From Lingula anatina (lineage: Eukaryota > Brachiopoda > Lingulata > Lingulida > Lingulidae), in the NCBI RefSeq assembly GCF_001039355.2, contig NW_019775713.1, forward strand, positions 257,471 through 321,470: a stretch of DNA of 64,000 bases, read 5' to 3'. Under the pieces are notes generated by a model. It saw only the letters and a program-made list of their open reading frames with translations. It did no database searches and was not told where the DNA came from. Below are positions 11,619 to 23,569 of this stretch, piece after piece. Position 1 is the first letter of the stretch, and every line of letters starts with the position of its first letter. Both the position numbers and the translations under genes were made by a program.

Positions 11619-13454
11619 GTAGAGTATATTTTTTCATCCATTTGTTGTGAATGTTATATGTTATATGTTGTACGGCAATTTTATTTTAGCAAAAATGAGT
11701 TCTCCTCGATAGCACTAAAGACATAAAAATGAGACAGTATGCGTTAGACTATTTGTTAAAACCTACAAGCTATAATGATATTTTGCCATATAAAGATCTG
11801 CCTCACATACAGTAGGTTGTTTCTTTAGGCGCTGTTACACCTACATGTAGAGTAAAAGAGTATTAGTGCCATACGTGAAATAGATAAAATAGCACAAAGG
11901 ACAAAACTCGGGGATACGTTTGTCATACGGTAATGGGTTTGTTAAAGCGATAATAACTCTTCGTTTTGGCCAAAAATGAATTTTCCTGGAGTGAACAACA
12001 ATTTCCCCATACTAACCAATGGTTAACGAATCCATTTTTACATTCAAAGTTAGTCCCTAGTTTTTTTCTAAAAGGTTTGTTTTCTAAAGAGTACAGTGGA
12101 GGTCATGTGGTCTAAAGATAAGCTCAGATATCAAAATGATAGCTATAACTGCCGTGTTGTGGTAAAACAGATCAAAAATATTTCTATGAGTTGTTCACAA
12201 TGTTTTTGTTGTGAAACATGGTTCTTATATGAAGAATTATTATCCCTTTAAGTAAACGCAAAATTCATTCGACATACGCTTATATGTATACATGCATATA
12301 TACGACATACATACATTTGCATCCGTTAATTAATAATTATAACAACGTTCCACACGCTAGTTCTTCTGTATTATGATGCATATGTTATCCAAGCGCTGCG
12401 TATATAAAACAACCGCATTGGAGCGTAGCTATTACGTATGAAAAGGAGACTTAGGTATAGGCAGCTTGTTGCTACTGGAACCAACTGGTAATGAAAATAA
12501 AACTTTTCTCTGTTGCCACCGGTGTGACCATGCATTTTTCCTTTACTGTTAAAAATAACAACTTTTGTCTTTTTTAAGTTAACATACAGTTTATTATTGG
12601 TTTTAACAAATTAATATAGTTCATTTTGGGGGTTAAATCGCATCTTCTTGCCATAAAATCGATTCTGCTTAGAATTTGATCTACTGATTCCCTCAGCTTC
12701 TTGCCTCCCTGGTGAAAATATTATGATTATGATCATATAAAAATAGCACCAAATTAATACCGCAGTTTACAAATCGTTGGGATACTTTTTCTAAACGCCA
12801 ATCAAGCATAAGTTAAACACGCTAATCGATCGTTACAGATACGTTCAATATATTACACGTTTGTGACCAGTATGTTACTTTAGTCTACTTGTGCGCTACG
12901 CAAAGGCAAACTATTTCGGTCATCGTATAAGAAACATATCTTAGGGTAATTTTAAAGTCATTCTATCGTATGTCACGCGTATCTTTAACGTATGGATATC
13001 GTATGGGTAACCTAAGACTCGGACGTTCGTATACGCTGGTAATTTTTAAACATTCTCAAAAAATTCTGTTCCCTCTGCGTATGCAAACGTACACTAACGT
13101 TTACCTGCGACGTACTTTTAGATTTAAGTGTGTATAAAGTTTCGCATATGCTGCTTCTATCCGCTGTAATGGCCTCAAGTTAAATGTAATTGCAAACCAG
13201 GGCTTCGTAACTCGAAAGCATGGCGAATTGCGAAAGCGATATCACCTTTCATTTCGGGCTATTATATGGGGCGAGTAAATTCCGAGTTATGGAATAGAGG
13301 CGAATCTTCATGCTTGCCGTCGCGATTTTTTCGGGTTACGGAGCCCAGGTTGTTATAATGAGCGTGACATGTAACAGCATCATGCTAGTTCCCCAACAAA
13401 TACTATAATATGACCAACGTGGGGATTAAGGTTATCGTCTACTTTTTATTACAG
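11619..13454. other. intron 12 (mostly featureless, one small MITE)
   Basis: About 1.8 kb of AT-rich sequence. The only structure I see is the short TIR element at 13195-13351. No exon-like frame was found. Confidence 0.7.
13195..13351. mobile_element. 157-bp MITE-like foldback
   Basis: The left end (from AACCAGGGCTTCGTAACTCG) and the right end (reverse complement AACCTGGGCTCCGTAACCCG) form imperfect TIRs of about 24 bp. Interior is GC-richer than its surroundings. Non-coding. Confidence 0.6.
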
Positions 13455-13571
13455 GTCAAGCCATTATTGTATCCAGAGACAGGATAATGTATCCACGGCA
13501 TAGAAACTTTTCCATCGTCAGTAGACAAGCAGGAGGCATAATGCATAACGTGCATTCAACCAAGGAAACGG
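13455..13571 (+). CDS. exon 13: unrecognised extracellular segment
   Basis: Acceptor attacag ending at 13454, donor gtaaag at 13572, phase 1 on both sides. Starts QAIIVSRDRIMYPRHRNFSI. First exon of a block (exons 13-22) that I cannot place in a family. Confidence 0.75.
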
Positions 13572-13720
13572 GTAAAGTGGTTTCTAAATATTTTATTTAT
13601 TACGTTTTTTATGGAAAGTCTTCGTGGATACATTGCCAGTCAGTTCTTAAAAATCCATCACGGAAAAGTCTTCTAGGATGCCATCCGTTTTAACCATATA
13701 TATGACGTTAATATAAATGT

Positions 13721-13722
<2 letters not shown>

Positions 13723-13774
<52 letters not shown>
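13723..13774. repeat. (TA)n microsatellite
   Basis: Pure TA tract in the intron after exon 13. It produces artefactual Tyr/Ile frames on both strands. Confidence 0.9.
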
Positions 13775-13776
<2 letters not shown>

Positions 13777-14251
13777 CCATTAATGTGGGTGGTGATAACC
13801 AAACTTGTACCCCCGGTATACACTTTGCATTTAAAGATGCATACAAAGTCAATTTTTTGTCACAAAAACCAACCAAATGCCAGCATATAGTTACAAGTAG
13901 TATAACTAAGAGAATTACCAAAAGGCATTGTTTAATTTTACTTGAAAATGATGTTTAAACGGATTTTTCTGCTGGCATTCTAAGCTGTATGTCAATGGGG
14001 CAGGAAAGTAGGTCACGAATGTAGGTTAAATTTACAACCATAAATTTAAAGAAAGGAGCAGTATCAAGGTCTTTTATGGCTGATCGAGTGAGCTATTCAG
14101 TTTATCCCTTGGCATGTCGAATTTATTTGAGTCCTATAAGAATCTAGTAGAAGTGGTTTACATGTATTACTGAGAATCCATGCTCCACCGATGCTCGGTT
14201 CGTATGTACCTTTAACAACGCAGTTTCATGATACAAAAATATGTATTTTAG

Positions 14252-14449
14252 GAACTTATAAGTACTTTGCCACAGCAACAGCAAAGTTGGAAGATATTAT
14301 CCGCTATGCCAACTTTAATCAGACCGTACCTGTACATTATCTTATGGACGACAGGACCATCGACCACGTACCGGAAGCTGAAGTACTTCAAAATGCCCTT
14401 GTGCAACAAGGAAAAGCTGTAAATGGTTCCACGGTCCGCGAGATAGAGG
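14252..14449 (+). CDS. exon 14: unrecognised extracellular segment
   Basis: Acceptor tattttag ending at 14251, donor gtatgt at 14450, phase 1 on both sides. Contains YKYFATATAKLEDIIRYANF and VPVHYLMDDRTIDHVPEAE. Cysteine-free, globular-looking; no family recognised. Confidence 0.78.
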
Positions 14450-14567
14450 GTATGTTTTTAAAACCTTATCACTAATGATAAAACATTAAGTTTCAATCAG
14501 CACACTGTACATGAGTGGGTGGTTTCCTGATACTTTTGTAATATTTGAATAATTATTGCAAGTTTAC

Positions 14568-16223
14568 ATATACAGACATAAATTTAATATGGAATATTTC
14601 AGTTTCAAAGGTATACCTAGGTAAAATACGTTTTTTATCCAAAAAACTCAGATCTCATATAAGATATCTGACTGGAGCAGTGTGAAGTCAGGTGTGTCGC
14701 TACCAATTAACTGCTTATCAAGTCTGCTGCACTGCTGCATTATGTAATATGCAGTGATTTTATTGAGTAGTGCTCATTTGGGCTGGTCAAAGCTTGGCTT
14801 TGGCGAAGCATGGTTCTGTCAAAATGTATCCATATGTCAGCTACTACTGCATAGAAGAATTTGAAATTTTGCATGCAAGCGATTGGTTTTGCAGTGCGTA
14901 AAATGAGTTAAGCGGTGTTTTAAAAAAGCGTTAAGCTGTGCCAGAATGACGCGAAAAAGACAGACATTGCCAGACAGATTATTGCGCCAAATGGAACGGT
15001 CTGCACAGTTTCATAGAGTAATGCCCAGACTTATGTACATGTACCCACACAGAGACCACGCCCAAGGTATCGTTATCTTACCACAAGGGTATAGGATTCA
15101 ATGTCATTTAGGATATGCTGCTGCAATTGAACTCAAACCACCCAGTCCGTTTTGAATGAGGGGCAGTTGACACCAAAACGCGTTTTTCAAGGCTCTTAGC
15201 GAACACCAAACTGGTTTCAGCAGGTTAGAATACCAGGCCACTTCTGAGTAAGTCACTGTAAACAGCAAAACAGCGCAGTCTGTTTCTCTACTAATTTGGG
15301 GACCATGGCATTTTCTGGGTAGAACATTGAAACCTCGTGGTTTTCTTTATTGAGGTCAGGTTTCACTTTTACCGCTAAATTGGTCAAAACAGAGTTTACA
15401 GAAATCCCGAAGAGGCATACGACAAGGCGCGCGCCGCTTCTGAAGTGACTAGGGTTATTGGCAGTGTCAATATTTGGAGTGGATACCGCATTGGTGCCAA
15501 AACACCAATGGAAGTCATAGATGAAAACCTGAACCAGATCAAATAAAGGAATAATATGGGAACCAGTTGACTATCATTTGATAGGGGGCACCTTAGGAAC
15601 AGGTTAAGATTGCACGATCAGATTGCAGGTTCACACGGAGCACTTTTAAAGCAGATAACTTACAGAACCAAGGGAATAAACAGCTACCTTGGTCATCAAA
15701 ATCGCCATATGTGAACCACATAGACAATATGTGGGTAGGTAATTAGTCGCCCAATCAACGGCCTGCATGTCCTTAAACAAAACGGAACCAAATTGGACAA
15801 GTTTTAACAGTTGCCTGAACTTTTATTCCAGATTGAATTCCAAAAACCTATCCTAATGTATGCCTTGCCGCTTGAAAGATCTGGTAGCAGGGAGATGAGG
15901 TCAGGCATAACAGCGACAGTGACTAGACACTGACATGAGGGGCCTTTGTAGGGCGTGTAACTCTTTTAAAACGATAATTTGGGAAATATGGAGATCCAAA
16001 ATATAGTTTTCAATGGTTGTCGTATGACTTTAAATAGGCAATGTATTTTTGTTTGCTTCACGGGCGAATTCAGGTAATGAACTGAAGTCACAATGACATC
16101 GAATAGATTATCAAAAGTTATTAAAACACGATTTTCATTTATCAGTCTGCAAAATAGAAAAAAAAACAGATGAATTATGATTTGGACAAAATATTCCATA
16201 TTAAATGTCAAGTCTGTATATAC
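14568..16223 (+). mobile_element. degenerate Tc1/mariner-like element (copy A)
   Basis: Begins with TATACAGACATAAATTTAAT and ends with the inverted counterpart (about 16190-16223). Transposase remnants on + include IWSGYRIGAKTPMEVIDENL (about 15470-15530) followed by a SPYVNHIDNMW-like relic of the SPDLNPIE.LW box (about 15690-15730). Stops and frameshifts are frequent, so it is inactive. Copy B lies in the opposite orientation directly downstream. Confidence 0.8.
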
Positions 16224-16249
16224 ATAAGGATTTTAATTCTGCCTAAGCC

Positions 16250-17915
16250 ATATATATACAGACTTGACATTTAATATGGAATATTTTTTTCGAAATAATT
16301 TTTTATCAGTTTTTTCCTATTTTGCTGACTGATAAATGAAAATAAGGATCAAAATCGTGTTTTAATAGCTTTAAATTATCTCTTTGATGTCATTGTGACA
16401 TCAGTTCATTAATGGAATTCGCCAGAGAAGCAAACAAAAACACATTGCCTATTCTATGTCATACGACTCCCATTAAAAGAGATATTTTGGATCTCCATAT
16501 TTTCCAAATTATCGTCTGTAAAAGGGTAATACGCTCCACAAAAGACCCTCATGTCAGTTGCTAGTCACAGTAATGGTCGTTGTTACGCCTGGCCTCTTCG
16601 TGGCTGTTGCCAGCGCTCTCAAGCGGCAAGGCATTTCTTGGGGGTAGGTTTTTAGAGTTTAATCTGGAATAGCATTCCAGGCATCAGTCTAAAATTGTCC
16701 AATCTGGTCCAGTTTTGTTGTAGGACATGTAGGCAGTTGATTGGTGAGTAATGGTCTACCGAAATATTGTCTATGTGGTTCAAATGTGGCGATTTTGATG
16801 ACCAGGGTAGCTGCTCATTCCCTTGGTTCTGTAAGTTATCTGCTATTAAAAGTGTTCTGTGTGAACCTGCAACCTCATCGTGCAACTTAGAATTGTTCCT
16901 TAGGTGCCCCCTATCAAATGATAGTCAAGTGGTTCCGAGATTATTCCTTTATTTGATCTGGTTCAGGTTTTCGTCGATGACTACCATTGGTGTTTTGGCA
17001 CCAATGTGGAATCTACTCCAAATACTGACGCTGTCAATCACCCTTGTCACTTTAGACCCGGCATATGCTTCGTCGTAGGCCTCTTCTGGATATCTGTAAA
17101 CTCTGTTTTGACTAATTGGGCGGTACAGGTGAAATCTAACCTCAATAAAGAAAGACACGCAGTTTCAGTGTTCTACCCAGAATCGTTCATGGCCCCCAAT
17201 TCATTAGAGAAACAGACGACGATGTTTTGCTGTATACAGTGGGTACCTCGGAGGTCATTTTGTGTTCTTACCTGCTAAAACCAGTTTGGTGTGCGCTAAG
17301 GGCTTTGAAAAACGCATTTTAGTGGTAATTTACCCCTCGTTCTGAACGGACTAAGTGTTTTTTGTTTAGTTGCAGCAGCGCATCCCGAAAGACAGTGGGT
17401 CCTGTACCCTGTAGGCAAAATTTTGATGCATTGGGGGTGACCTCTGTGTAGGTACATCAGTCTGGGCATTACTCTATAAAACTGTGGGGACCGTTCCGTT
17501 TGGCGCTATGATCTGTCTGGTTATGTCTGTTTTTCGCGCCAATCCGCCTTAGATTAACAAATTTGTAATGCACTACTTGACTCATCTTACGCACTGCAAA
17601 ACTGACCGCTTGCATGCAAAATTTCAAATTCTTCTATGCAGTAGTTGCCGAAATAAGGATACTTTTTTTGACAGAACCAAGCTTTGCCTAAGCCAAGCTT
17701 TGATCAGCCCAAAGGAACACTACCCAATTAAATCACTGCAAATTACAGAATGTAGCAGCGCAACAGGCATGAAAGTCAGTTAATTGGTAGTGATACACCT
17801 GACTGCACACTTTTACATTCACAAATCTTCTATGAGATCGGAGTTTTTTGAAAAAAGAACGTATTTTTACCTAGGTATACCTTCGAAACTGAAATATTCC
17901 ATATTAAATGTCAAG

Positions 17916-17922
<7 letters not shown>
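16250..17922 (-). mobile_element. degenerate Tc1/mariner-like element (copy B), inverted relative to copy A
   Basis: The minus strand carries WSSKSPHLNHIDN (about 16770-16820) and HIGAKTPMVVIDENLNQIK (about 16950-17005), relics of the same transposase. Ends match copy A. The right end abuts a (TA)n tract (17921-17975), consistent with TA target use. Together A and B form a 3.4-kb imperfect palindrome inside intron 14. Confidence 0.8.

Positions 17923-17975
<53 letters not shown>
17921..17975. repeat. (TA)n microsatellite at the edge of copy B
   Basis: The TA tract continues directly from the TIR of the Tc1-like element. Confidence 0.9.
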
Positions 17976-17978
<3 letters not shown>

Positions 17979-18259
17979 CGGCCTGGTTTGGCCAAATCTC
18001 TAACAATCAGTATAGTATGTTGCCTTTTTTCTTGGTATGAATGAGACAAATTGAAGGTTTGAAGTTAGCTGGGATGGAGGAAACATAAATAGGATTGTCT
18101 TTTCTACGTACGGTTGCTATAGTGCAAATATAATGGTGCATTAAAAAAATCAATATTCTGAATAACCATAAATTAACATAGGTTATACAGAAATAAACGT
18201 TATAGAATATAACAGTATTTCTACATAAGGTCAACTAAGGTGTATTATATTATTTGCAG

Positions 18260-18494
18260 CTACACAACGGGTCTATAAATGTCTTGGTCATTGGTATGAC
18301 GTCGACCAAAGGCTCATTGCGTCACAGTACATTATTCTGTTAAAGAACGTTGTGGTGGGAGTTCAGGTCGGCGACGTAATAGTCGGTACTGTTAGCCATG
18401 GGTTCCTGGAAGATGTAGAAGACATCGTCGAAGAAGCCGGAGCAAAGATATACCATGGCCAACTGAAGACGTGTGGAAACGCCATGTCCTTAGT
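18260..18494 (+). CDS. exon 15: unrecognised extracellular segment
   Basis: Acceptor atttgcag ending at 18259, donor gtaaga at 18495, entry phase 1, exit phase 2. Contains CLGHWYDVDQRLIASQYII, VQVGDVIVGTVSHGFLEDV and GAKIYHGQLKTCGNAM. Alternating hydrophobic strands suggest a beta-rich domain. No family recognised. Confidence 0.8.
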
Positions 18495-19083
18495 GTAAGA
18501 TATGAGAATTACAAAAGCCTATGAAATCATGTTGGGCATGATGAATTTTCGGTTATTTAAACGCACAGATGGCAATTCAGAGTAGAGTTTTTACACTTAA
18601 ACTCTACAAGGCTTGATGCTTGATGTGGAATGAAAGAATATATCAGTATACTTCTTAGTCTTCAAATATATTATTTGTCAAATTTCAAAACATATTTAAA
18701 TATATAAAAGAATGTTTTATACGGCTGCTCTTTAAATTCCAAGTCATTGCTTTTGCGAAATTGCTTGTTGAAGAAATATTTTAGTAATCAGACATACCTA
18801 GTAGTACACAATGTACAAATAGTTTTGAGATTTGATAGCGTGTTACTGTCGCCTGGAGTTTACCCGTTCTGTAATATATGGTTGCATAAGTCCCATTTTA
18901 CAAAAAAAAAGTATCTGATTGTGTATGGCCGCGAGTTTTCCTTTATTTTCGGTGCAATAAATAATGTCCATTTTGCAGCTAGCTGACCATCCGTTCTTTA
19001 AACAGAATTTTCCAAACTGACATACTGAAAATCTTTATAAACCCACCGTAGACTTCATGTAGCTAGATTGCTTTGTTTTCCAG

Positions 19084-19249
19084 GTCTATCAAAACTCCCC
19101 CTGCTGACATATCACAAACAATGTATTGTCATGGCGGAGAACACAATGACAAAAGCCTGCACATAGCTCAGCCAGTGACCGAGCAAGCGGGGACACCTGA
19201 CAAGGGTGACGTCATTCCTGGACGAGCATCAGGATCATTTCTAGGGCGC
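19084..19249 (+). CDS. exon 16: unrecognised segment, weak donor
   Basis: Acceptor ttttccag ending at 19083, entry phase 2. The obvious donor gtaaat at about 19279 leaves phase 2, which hits a stop in the next exon. The weaker donor gtcagt at 19250 leaves phase 0 and joins exon 17 in frame, so I chose it. Contains MYCHGGEHNDKSLHIAQPV and PGRASGSFLGR. Confidence 0.65.
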
Positions 19250-19580
19250 GTCAGTACAAAAATTACAAATGAATTAATGTAAATTTGATTGAAAATGTGG
19301 AAGTGTGCTTGTGTACGTTTGCGAGTGCGTAAGCGCGCACACGTGCAAGCTTGTGTTGATGCATTAGCAAGTATTCTACACAAATTGTAGCATGTATCTC
19401 GTTTGTAAATATTCAGTTTTAATTCTACTGTATGGTACAGTTGATATCCATTATTAATGCATTTAAAAGTTTGAATACGGTTATTGATAAGTGTCTATCT
19501 TTGCCTTTCGCTCTCTCTATCTCAACATACGTCTTTCAGCAAAAGTGTGCATATCCGATGTAGCCTACATATACTTGTAG

Positions 19581-19763
19581 GTGATTTCATTGTTTGAGAA
19601 AGGCGATTACATTCTACTCGAGTGTATTCCTGTCCATGACATAAGCGACAGTGGTATTTACACCAATGCCCCTTATACTGCATTCCACCCAGGCAAGCGT
19701 CTAATCACCACGTTGTCCACCGGAAGTGTTTTCACAACAGTAAAAAGAAGGGCGACATTGCAG
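19581..19763 (+). CDS. exon 17: unrecognised extracellular segment
   Basis: Acceptor acttgtag ending at 19580, donor gttagg at 19764, phase 0 on both sides. Contains VISLFEKGDYILLECIPVH and PYTAFHPGKRLITTLSTGS. Beta-rich. No family recognised. Confidence 0.75.
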
Positions 19764-19948
19764 GTTAGGTTTTTGTAATTTTAATTTATCCAGTTCATAT
19801 TTAGGCACTGTGGTTTATATTGCATTTAATGCTGAAAATTTCATATTTCACTGATGCAAGTTAGTTTATATTTTGTGTCAAAAGAGTGTATGATTCTGCG
19901 TTCGATATGATTTTTGGAGAACTTTCCTCAGACATATGAAATGTTCAG

Positions 19949-20127
19949 TCTGTCATTAAGGCGCCATCTAAGTACAAACACCAGGTGGAGCTTGAGATGG
20001 CCATAAGTGTGGCAGCACGACTGGAGCTCCACCTACAGTCTACGTTGCCTAAAGCACGAAAGATGGGAGTCCGACTGGATACCAAGTTTGAATACACCCT
20101 CAACGGCAGTTATGAAGCATTTTCCGG
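19949..20127 (+). CDS. exon 18: unrecognised extracellular segment
   Basis: Acceptor atgttcag ending at 19948, donor gtaaat at 20128, entry phase 0, exit phase 2. Contains VELEMAISVAARLELHLQS and RLDTKFEYTLNGSYEAF. Confidence 0.75.
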
Positions 20128-20446
20128 GTAAATGCATTTCTTACGTGACAAGTCTTCTAATGTTATTTAGAATGTAAAAGCCTTACGTTTTAATTTAGTA
20201 TTCTTTTGACATCCATGTTAACTACCGGTAAAACAGTGCTGTGCACATTTTCCTGAGTTCTCCCAACATTGTTTTTTTATTGATGGTTCATTATCTGCGT
20301 TAAATACTAAACGCTTTTATCACATCCACACAGAAATATAGAAATGACTGTAATAGTAATAGTTTAATGTAATCATTGATGCTCAATGATTTGAATTGTT
20401 TGTTTGTGCGTGCGTATGTTTAAAGGTTTTGTGTATTCATTTATAG

Positions 20447-20588
20447 ACCCAACGACATAAAGGTTCATCGTCCAGTTCTTGGTAGCACACCTCTTGGAGT
20501 ACACTGCTTGGATCTGTCACCAGATCTGTGTTTACCTGTCAATATCAATATAGCTGAGATCAAATACGGATTTATAGCAGAAACACAA
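20447..20588 (+). CDS. exon 19: unrecognised extracellular segment
   Basis: Acceptor tttatag ending at 20446, donor gtaagt at 20589, entry phase 2, exit phase 0. Contains LGVHCLDLSPDLCLPVNIN. Confidence 0.78.
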
Positions 20589-21073
20589 GTAAGTTGTGCT
20601 AAACACGTGCTTATTATACGACGGTACTCATTAGCATCGCATTACGGCACGTCCATTTTCATATAGTAGAGAGTTTCGGTGCTGCGTTAATCATGTATTT
20701 GTGATAGATTGACGGTCATGCTTTCATTGTACCCTTCGCACAGTACACACGGGATTGCTTTCATCATGAGTAGCTTTAGTTTATAAACAAGCAAGAAAAT
20801 TCCTGAAAGCGGTCAATAATGTAAAACCTTATTTGTATTTTAGAATTATTTGAAATGAACGAGAGAAGCCCGCAATTGAAATCTCGTTTTTTAAGTATAG
20901 TACTCGATGGCGTTTGTTTCTTCGGTCTTATGTTTATCGACCACAGTTTTTGAGCGATAGTTATCGAATTTACAGAGTTTTCTCGGCATCTGACCGTTTG
21001 GGCGTCAATCTGTCCATCGATGACAGCAAAAAATGTGTTAAATGTTATAATTAATCAATTTATTTGCTTTCAG

Positions 21074-21175
21074 GGGACGGGAGTGTTATGGCGACATTCA
21101 AAAGGGAGTATTATGGAAAAATTGGGAGGATCTTGGAGAAATGGAGCAGAAGTCGTGCATTTTCCTCGCGATGCT
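21074..21175 (+). CDS. exon 20: unrecognised extracellular segment
   Basis: Acceptor gctttcag ending at 21073, donor gtaaga at 21176, phase 0. Codes a 34-residue piece with GTGVLWRHSKGSIMEKLGG and EVVHFPRDA. A (TA)n tract (21227-21288) follows in the intron. Confidence 0.7.
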
Positions 21176-21224
21176 GTAAGATAACTGTTTTTAATGTTGG
21201 GCAGCTTTGTTCTGTGCTAACAAC

Positions 21225-21296
<72 letters not shown>

Positions 21297-21429
21297 TTTG
21301 ACGAAGAGCCTCATTAGTTATGCTAAACATTGAAACATTTAAAACATTTAAAACGTTTAAAATTGCGGTAACAACTAACATATTTAGAAATAATATTTAA
21401 GAAATATTCGTTCTTTAACTTTATTATAG

Positions 21430-21598
21430 GTCACTAATGTCTCCAACACTGTCCAAAATAATGACGGAATTGAAAACGTAAACATCAAAGTTGACATTGA
21501 GACAAAATTAAAAGTGACTATTCCAAGTATTTCCGACATCATAACCAGCAGCTTGTATCGGCCACGTGATATCCTAGACTTTCTTAGTGAAATATTAG
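21430..21598 (+). CDS. exon 21: unrecognised extracellular segment
   Basis: Acceptor attatag ending at 21429, donor gtaagg at 21599, entry phase 0, exit phase 1. Contains IENVNIKVDIETKLKVTIPS and YRPRDILDFLSEIL. Confidence 0.78.
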
Positions 21599-21810
21599 GT
21601 AAGGCAACGTACCTCCTTAATTCATGAGAGATTTTTATTAATGAAAGGACACGTGATTTAATCCTTGAAAGAATCAACCAATTATATTAAGGAAATAAAA
21701 TATTATAAGTACAACATAAATGTAGTTCAGAGATAGATAGATAGACAGAAGATAGATAGATAGATAAATAGATAGCTATTGTATCAGAAGACCCTTACTT
21801 ATTCTGCCAG

Positions 21811-22045
21811 ACACTGGAGCCATACCGGAGAACACTATAGCTTTTGGGTATGAACCGACTGTTGTTATTACGGACATCCTCAGTATTGACACGTGCTCCA
21901 AGACGTGTTTTGGACGTGGTGGAGACCACCTGCTGGTGCATAGGGCTGGAACTGGAGACAGCAGGGGCGTCCTGAAATTGCGTTTCGGTACCTCGTGGAA
22001 GATATCCAGTGGTCGTGAGGAAGGCAGGTTACCCGGTATTACAGC
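21811..22045 (+). CDS. exon 22: unrecognised segment ending the unknown block
   Basis: Acceptor tctgccag ending at 21810, donor gtgagt at 22046, entry phase 1, exit phase 2. Contains VITDILSIDTCSKTCFGRGG and HLLVHRAGTGDSRGVLKLRF. Last exon before the Cys-rich modules. Confidence 0.8.
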
Positions 22046-22595
22046 GTGAGTATGCTACAGGAGTGTCAGCATAACACGTTTATCGAAGTACACCGCCTTA
22101 AATTGCAACCTTTATGGAAAAACTTGTAACTATTTAACGTATATTTTTTCTGTAAATGCATATGCCTTTTTATTTTGCAGAAGAGTCATTCATATTTACT
22201 TTGTATATAGTCAATAAAATTTTTGGAAAGCCGTCCTTAGGAGTTGAAGTATAGAAAGTGCGAATTTAAATAGAAAGCGCCAATTGTATTATTCAGCAAA
22301 ACCACTGACCTTTTGCGAAAAAAGTGTTCCATAAACAACACATGGTACTGCATTTCCTGCCTTTAAGAAGTGGGATGACATAACAGTAGAAAGGTCACTA
22401 TAAATTTGTTATAGTGTTTGCAGTATCAACGTCACCACGTTTATTTTGATATTCCCAATTGCCAGTCAACTGTCAAGTTGTGTGCTCACCAAAACACGGA
22501 TACAAAACAAGACCATTCTATCAAAGAGTCAAAATGGACAAGAAACTACCGAGTTACATATAGTTAAATACCTTTCTGCATCTTTTGATTTGTAG
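22046..22595. other. intron 22
   Basis: AT-rich, no repeat or coding structure seen. Confidence 0.6.
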
Positions 22596-22680
22596 ACACT
22601 GTAAACCTGCCAGTACTTCCACCATGTGCCCGACAGATTCGAATTCTTGTTCGTGTACCGATGGCAGCAACAGCACCATG
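22596..22680 (+). CDS. exon 23: start of Cys-rich region
   Basis: Acceptor atttgtag ending at 22595, donor gtaaga at 22681, entry phase 2, exit phase 0. Contains HCKPAS, MCPTDSNSCSCTDG. Short disulfide-rich module; no named family assigned. Confidence 0.75.
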
Positions 22681-23088
22681 GTAAGATTATGCCGCTCTGC
22701 CACTTATAATTACCCTGAGCTTTATTAACTAAAATAAATAAAAAAAAAACAAATAAAACTATAAAACGATAGCGGATCAATACTTGTATCTTATGTCGTA
22801 TCTGGATAGAATTTAAAAAGATTGAAAGGGAAGATTCATGGTTAATCATTGAATTGTGTAGTTTTTTCAGATTTATGCATTTACGTTACTTAAACTTGTT
22901 ATAACAAAAATGACATTTTTTCCACTATTATTCAATTAATTGTGAACAACTCACATAAAGTTTAAATGTAAGTGCAATTTGGACGCTTTTAAAATTCATC
23001 CATACATTGTGTTTTAGCTTGTTTTGTTATTTAGTTGTAGAATGTTATTATTAATATCACGACGGAAATATGTAAAATACATGTAATA

Positions 23089-23092
<4 letters not shown>

Positions 23093-23143
<51 letters not shown>
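23093..23143. repeat. (TA)n microsatellite next to a hairpin
   Basis: TA tract immediately 5' of the foldback at 23144-23250. Confidence 0.9.
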
Positions 23144-23146
<3 letters not shown>

Positions 23147-23250
23147 CAAGGATGCGAATAAATTAGCTTTTTCTCTCCATTTTATTAAAAAGGGCATTTT
23201 TTTTTAAATAAAATGAAGAGAAAAAGCTAATTTATTCGCATCCTTGATTT
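23144..23250. repeat. near-perfect hairpin, arms of about 43 bp
   Basis: AATCAAGGATGCGAATAAAT... (from 23144) reads back as ...ATTTATTCGCATCCTTGATT (to 23250), separated by about 20 bases rich in A and T. Non-coding foldback in intron 23. Probably a tiny MITE or fold-back element inserted at TA. Confidence 0.85.
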
Positions 23251-23320
23251 TATATACCAGCTCCCCACGGGCCGCCACCATGAGTGGAGAACTTTTTCAT
23301 GGTGTGCTGACTTAATTCTC

Positions 23321-23322
<2 letters not shown>

Positions 23323-23378
<56 letters not shown>
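23323..23378. repeat. (TA)n microsatellite
   Basis: Second TA tract of intron 23. The G- and C-run sequence that follows (about 23379-23530) resembles the edges of a C-rich repeat but has no coding signal. Confidence 0.85.
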
Positions 23379-23380
<2 letters not shown>

Positions 23381-23569
23381 GCCGTCCGCAAAAAGATTTC
23401 AAGAGGGGGATCAGATTCATTGAAGGGAAGATAATGATTGACTGGGTATCCGCAATTAACGTGCCCGCCAAATTTCCGGGGGAGGGGGGAGTGGGGGCAA
23501 GTGACTCCATTGACCCCCCCCCCTTGCAGATGCCCATATATAACTCAGTGGCTCGATATTCCTTTTCAG

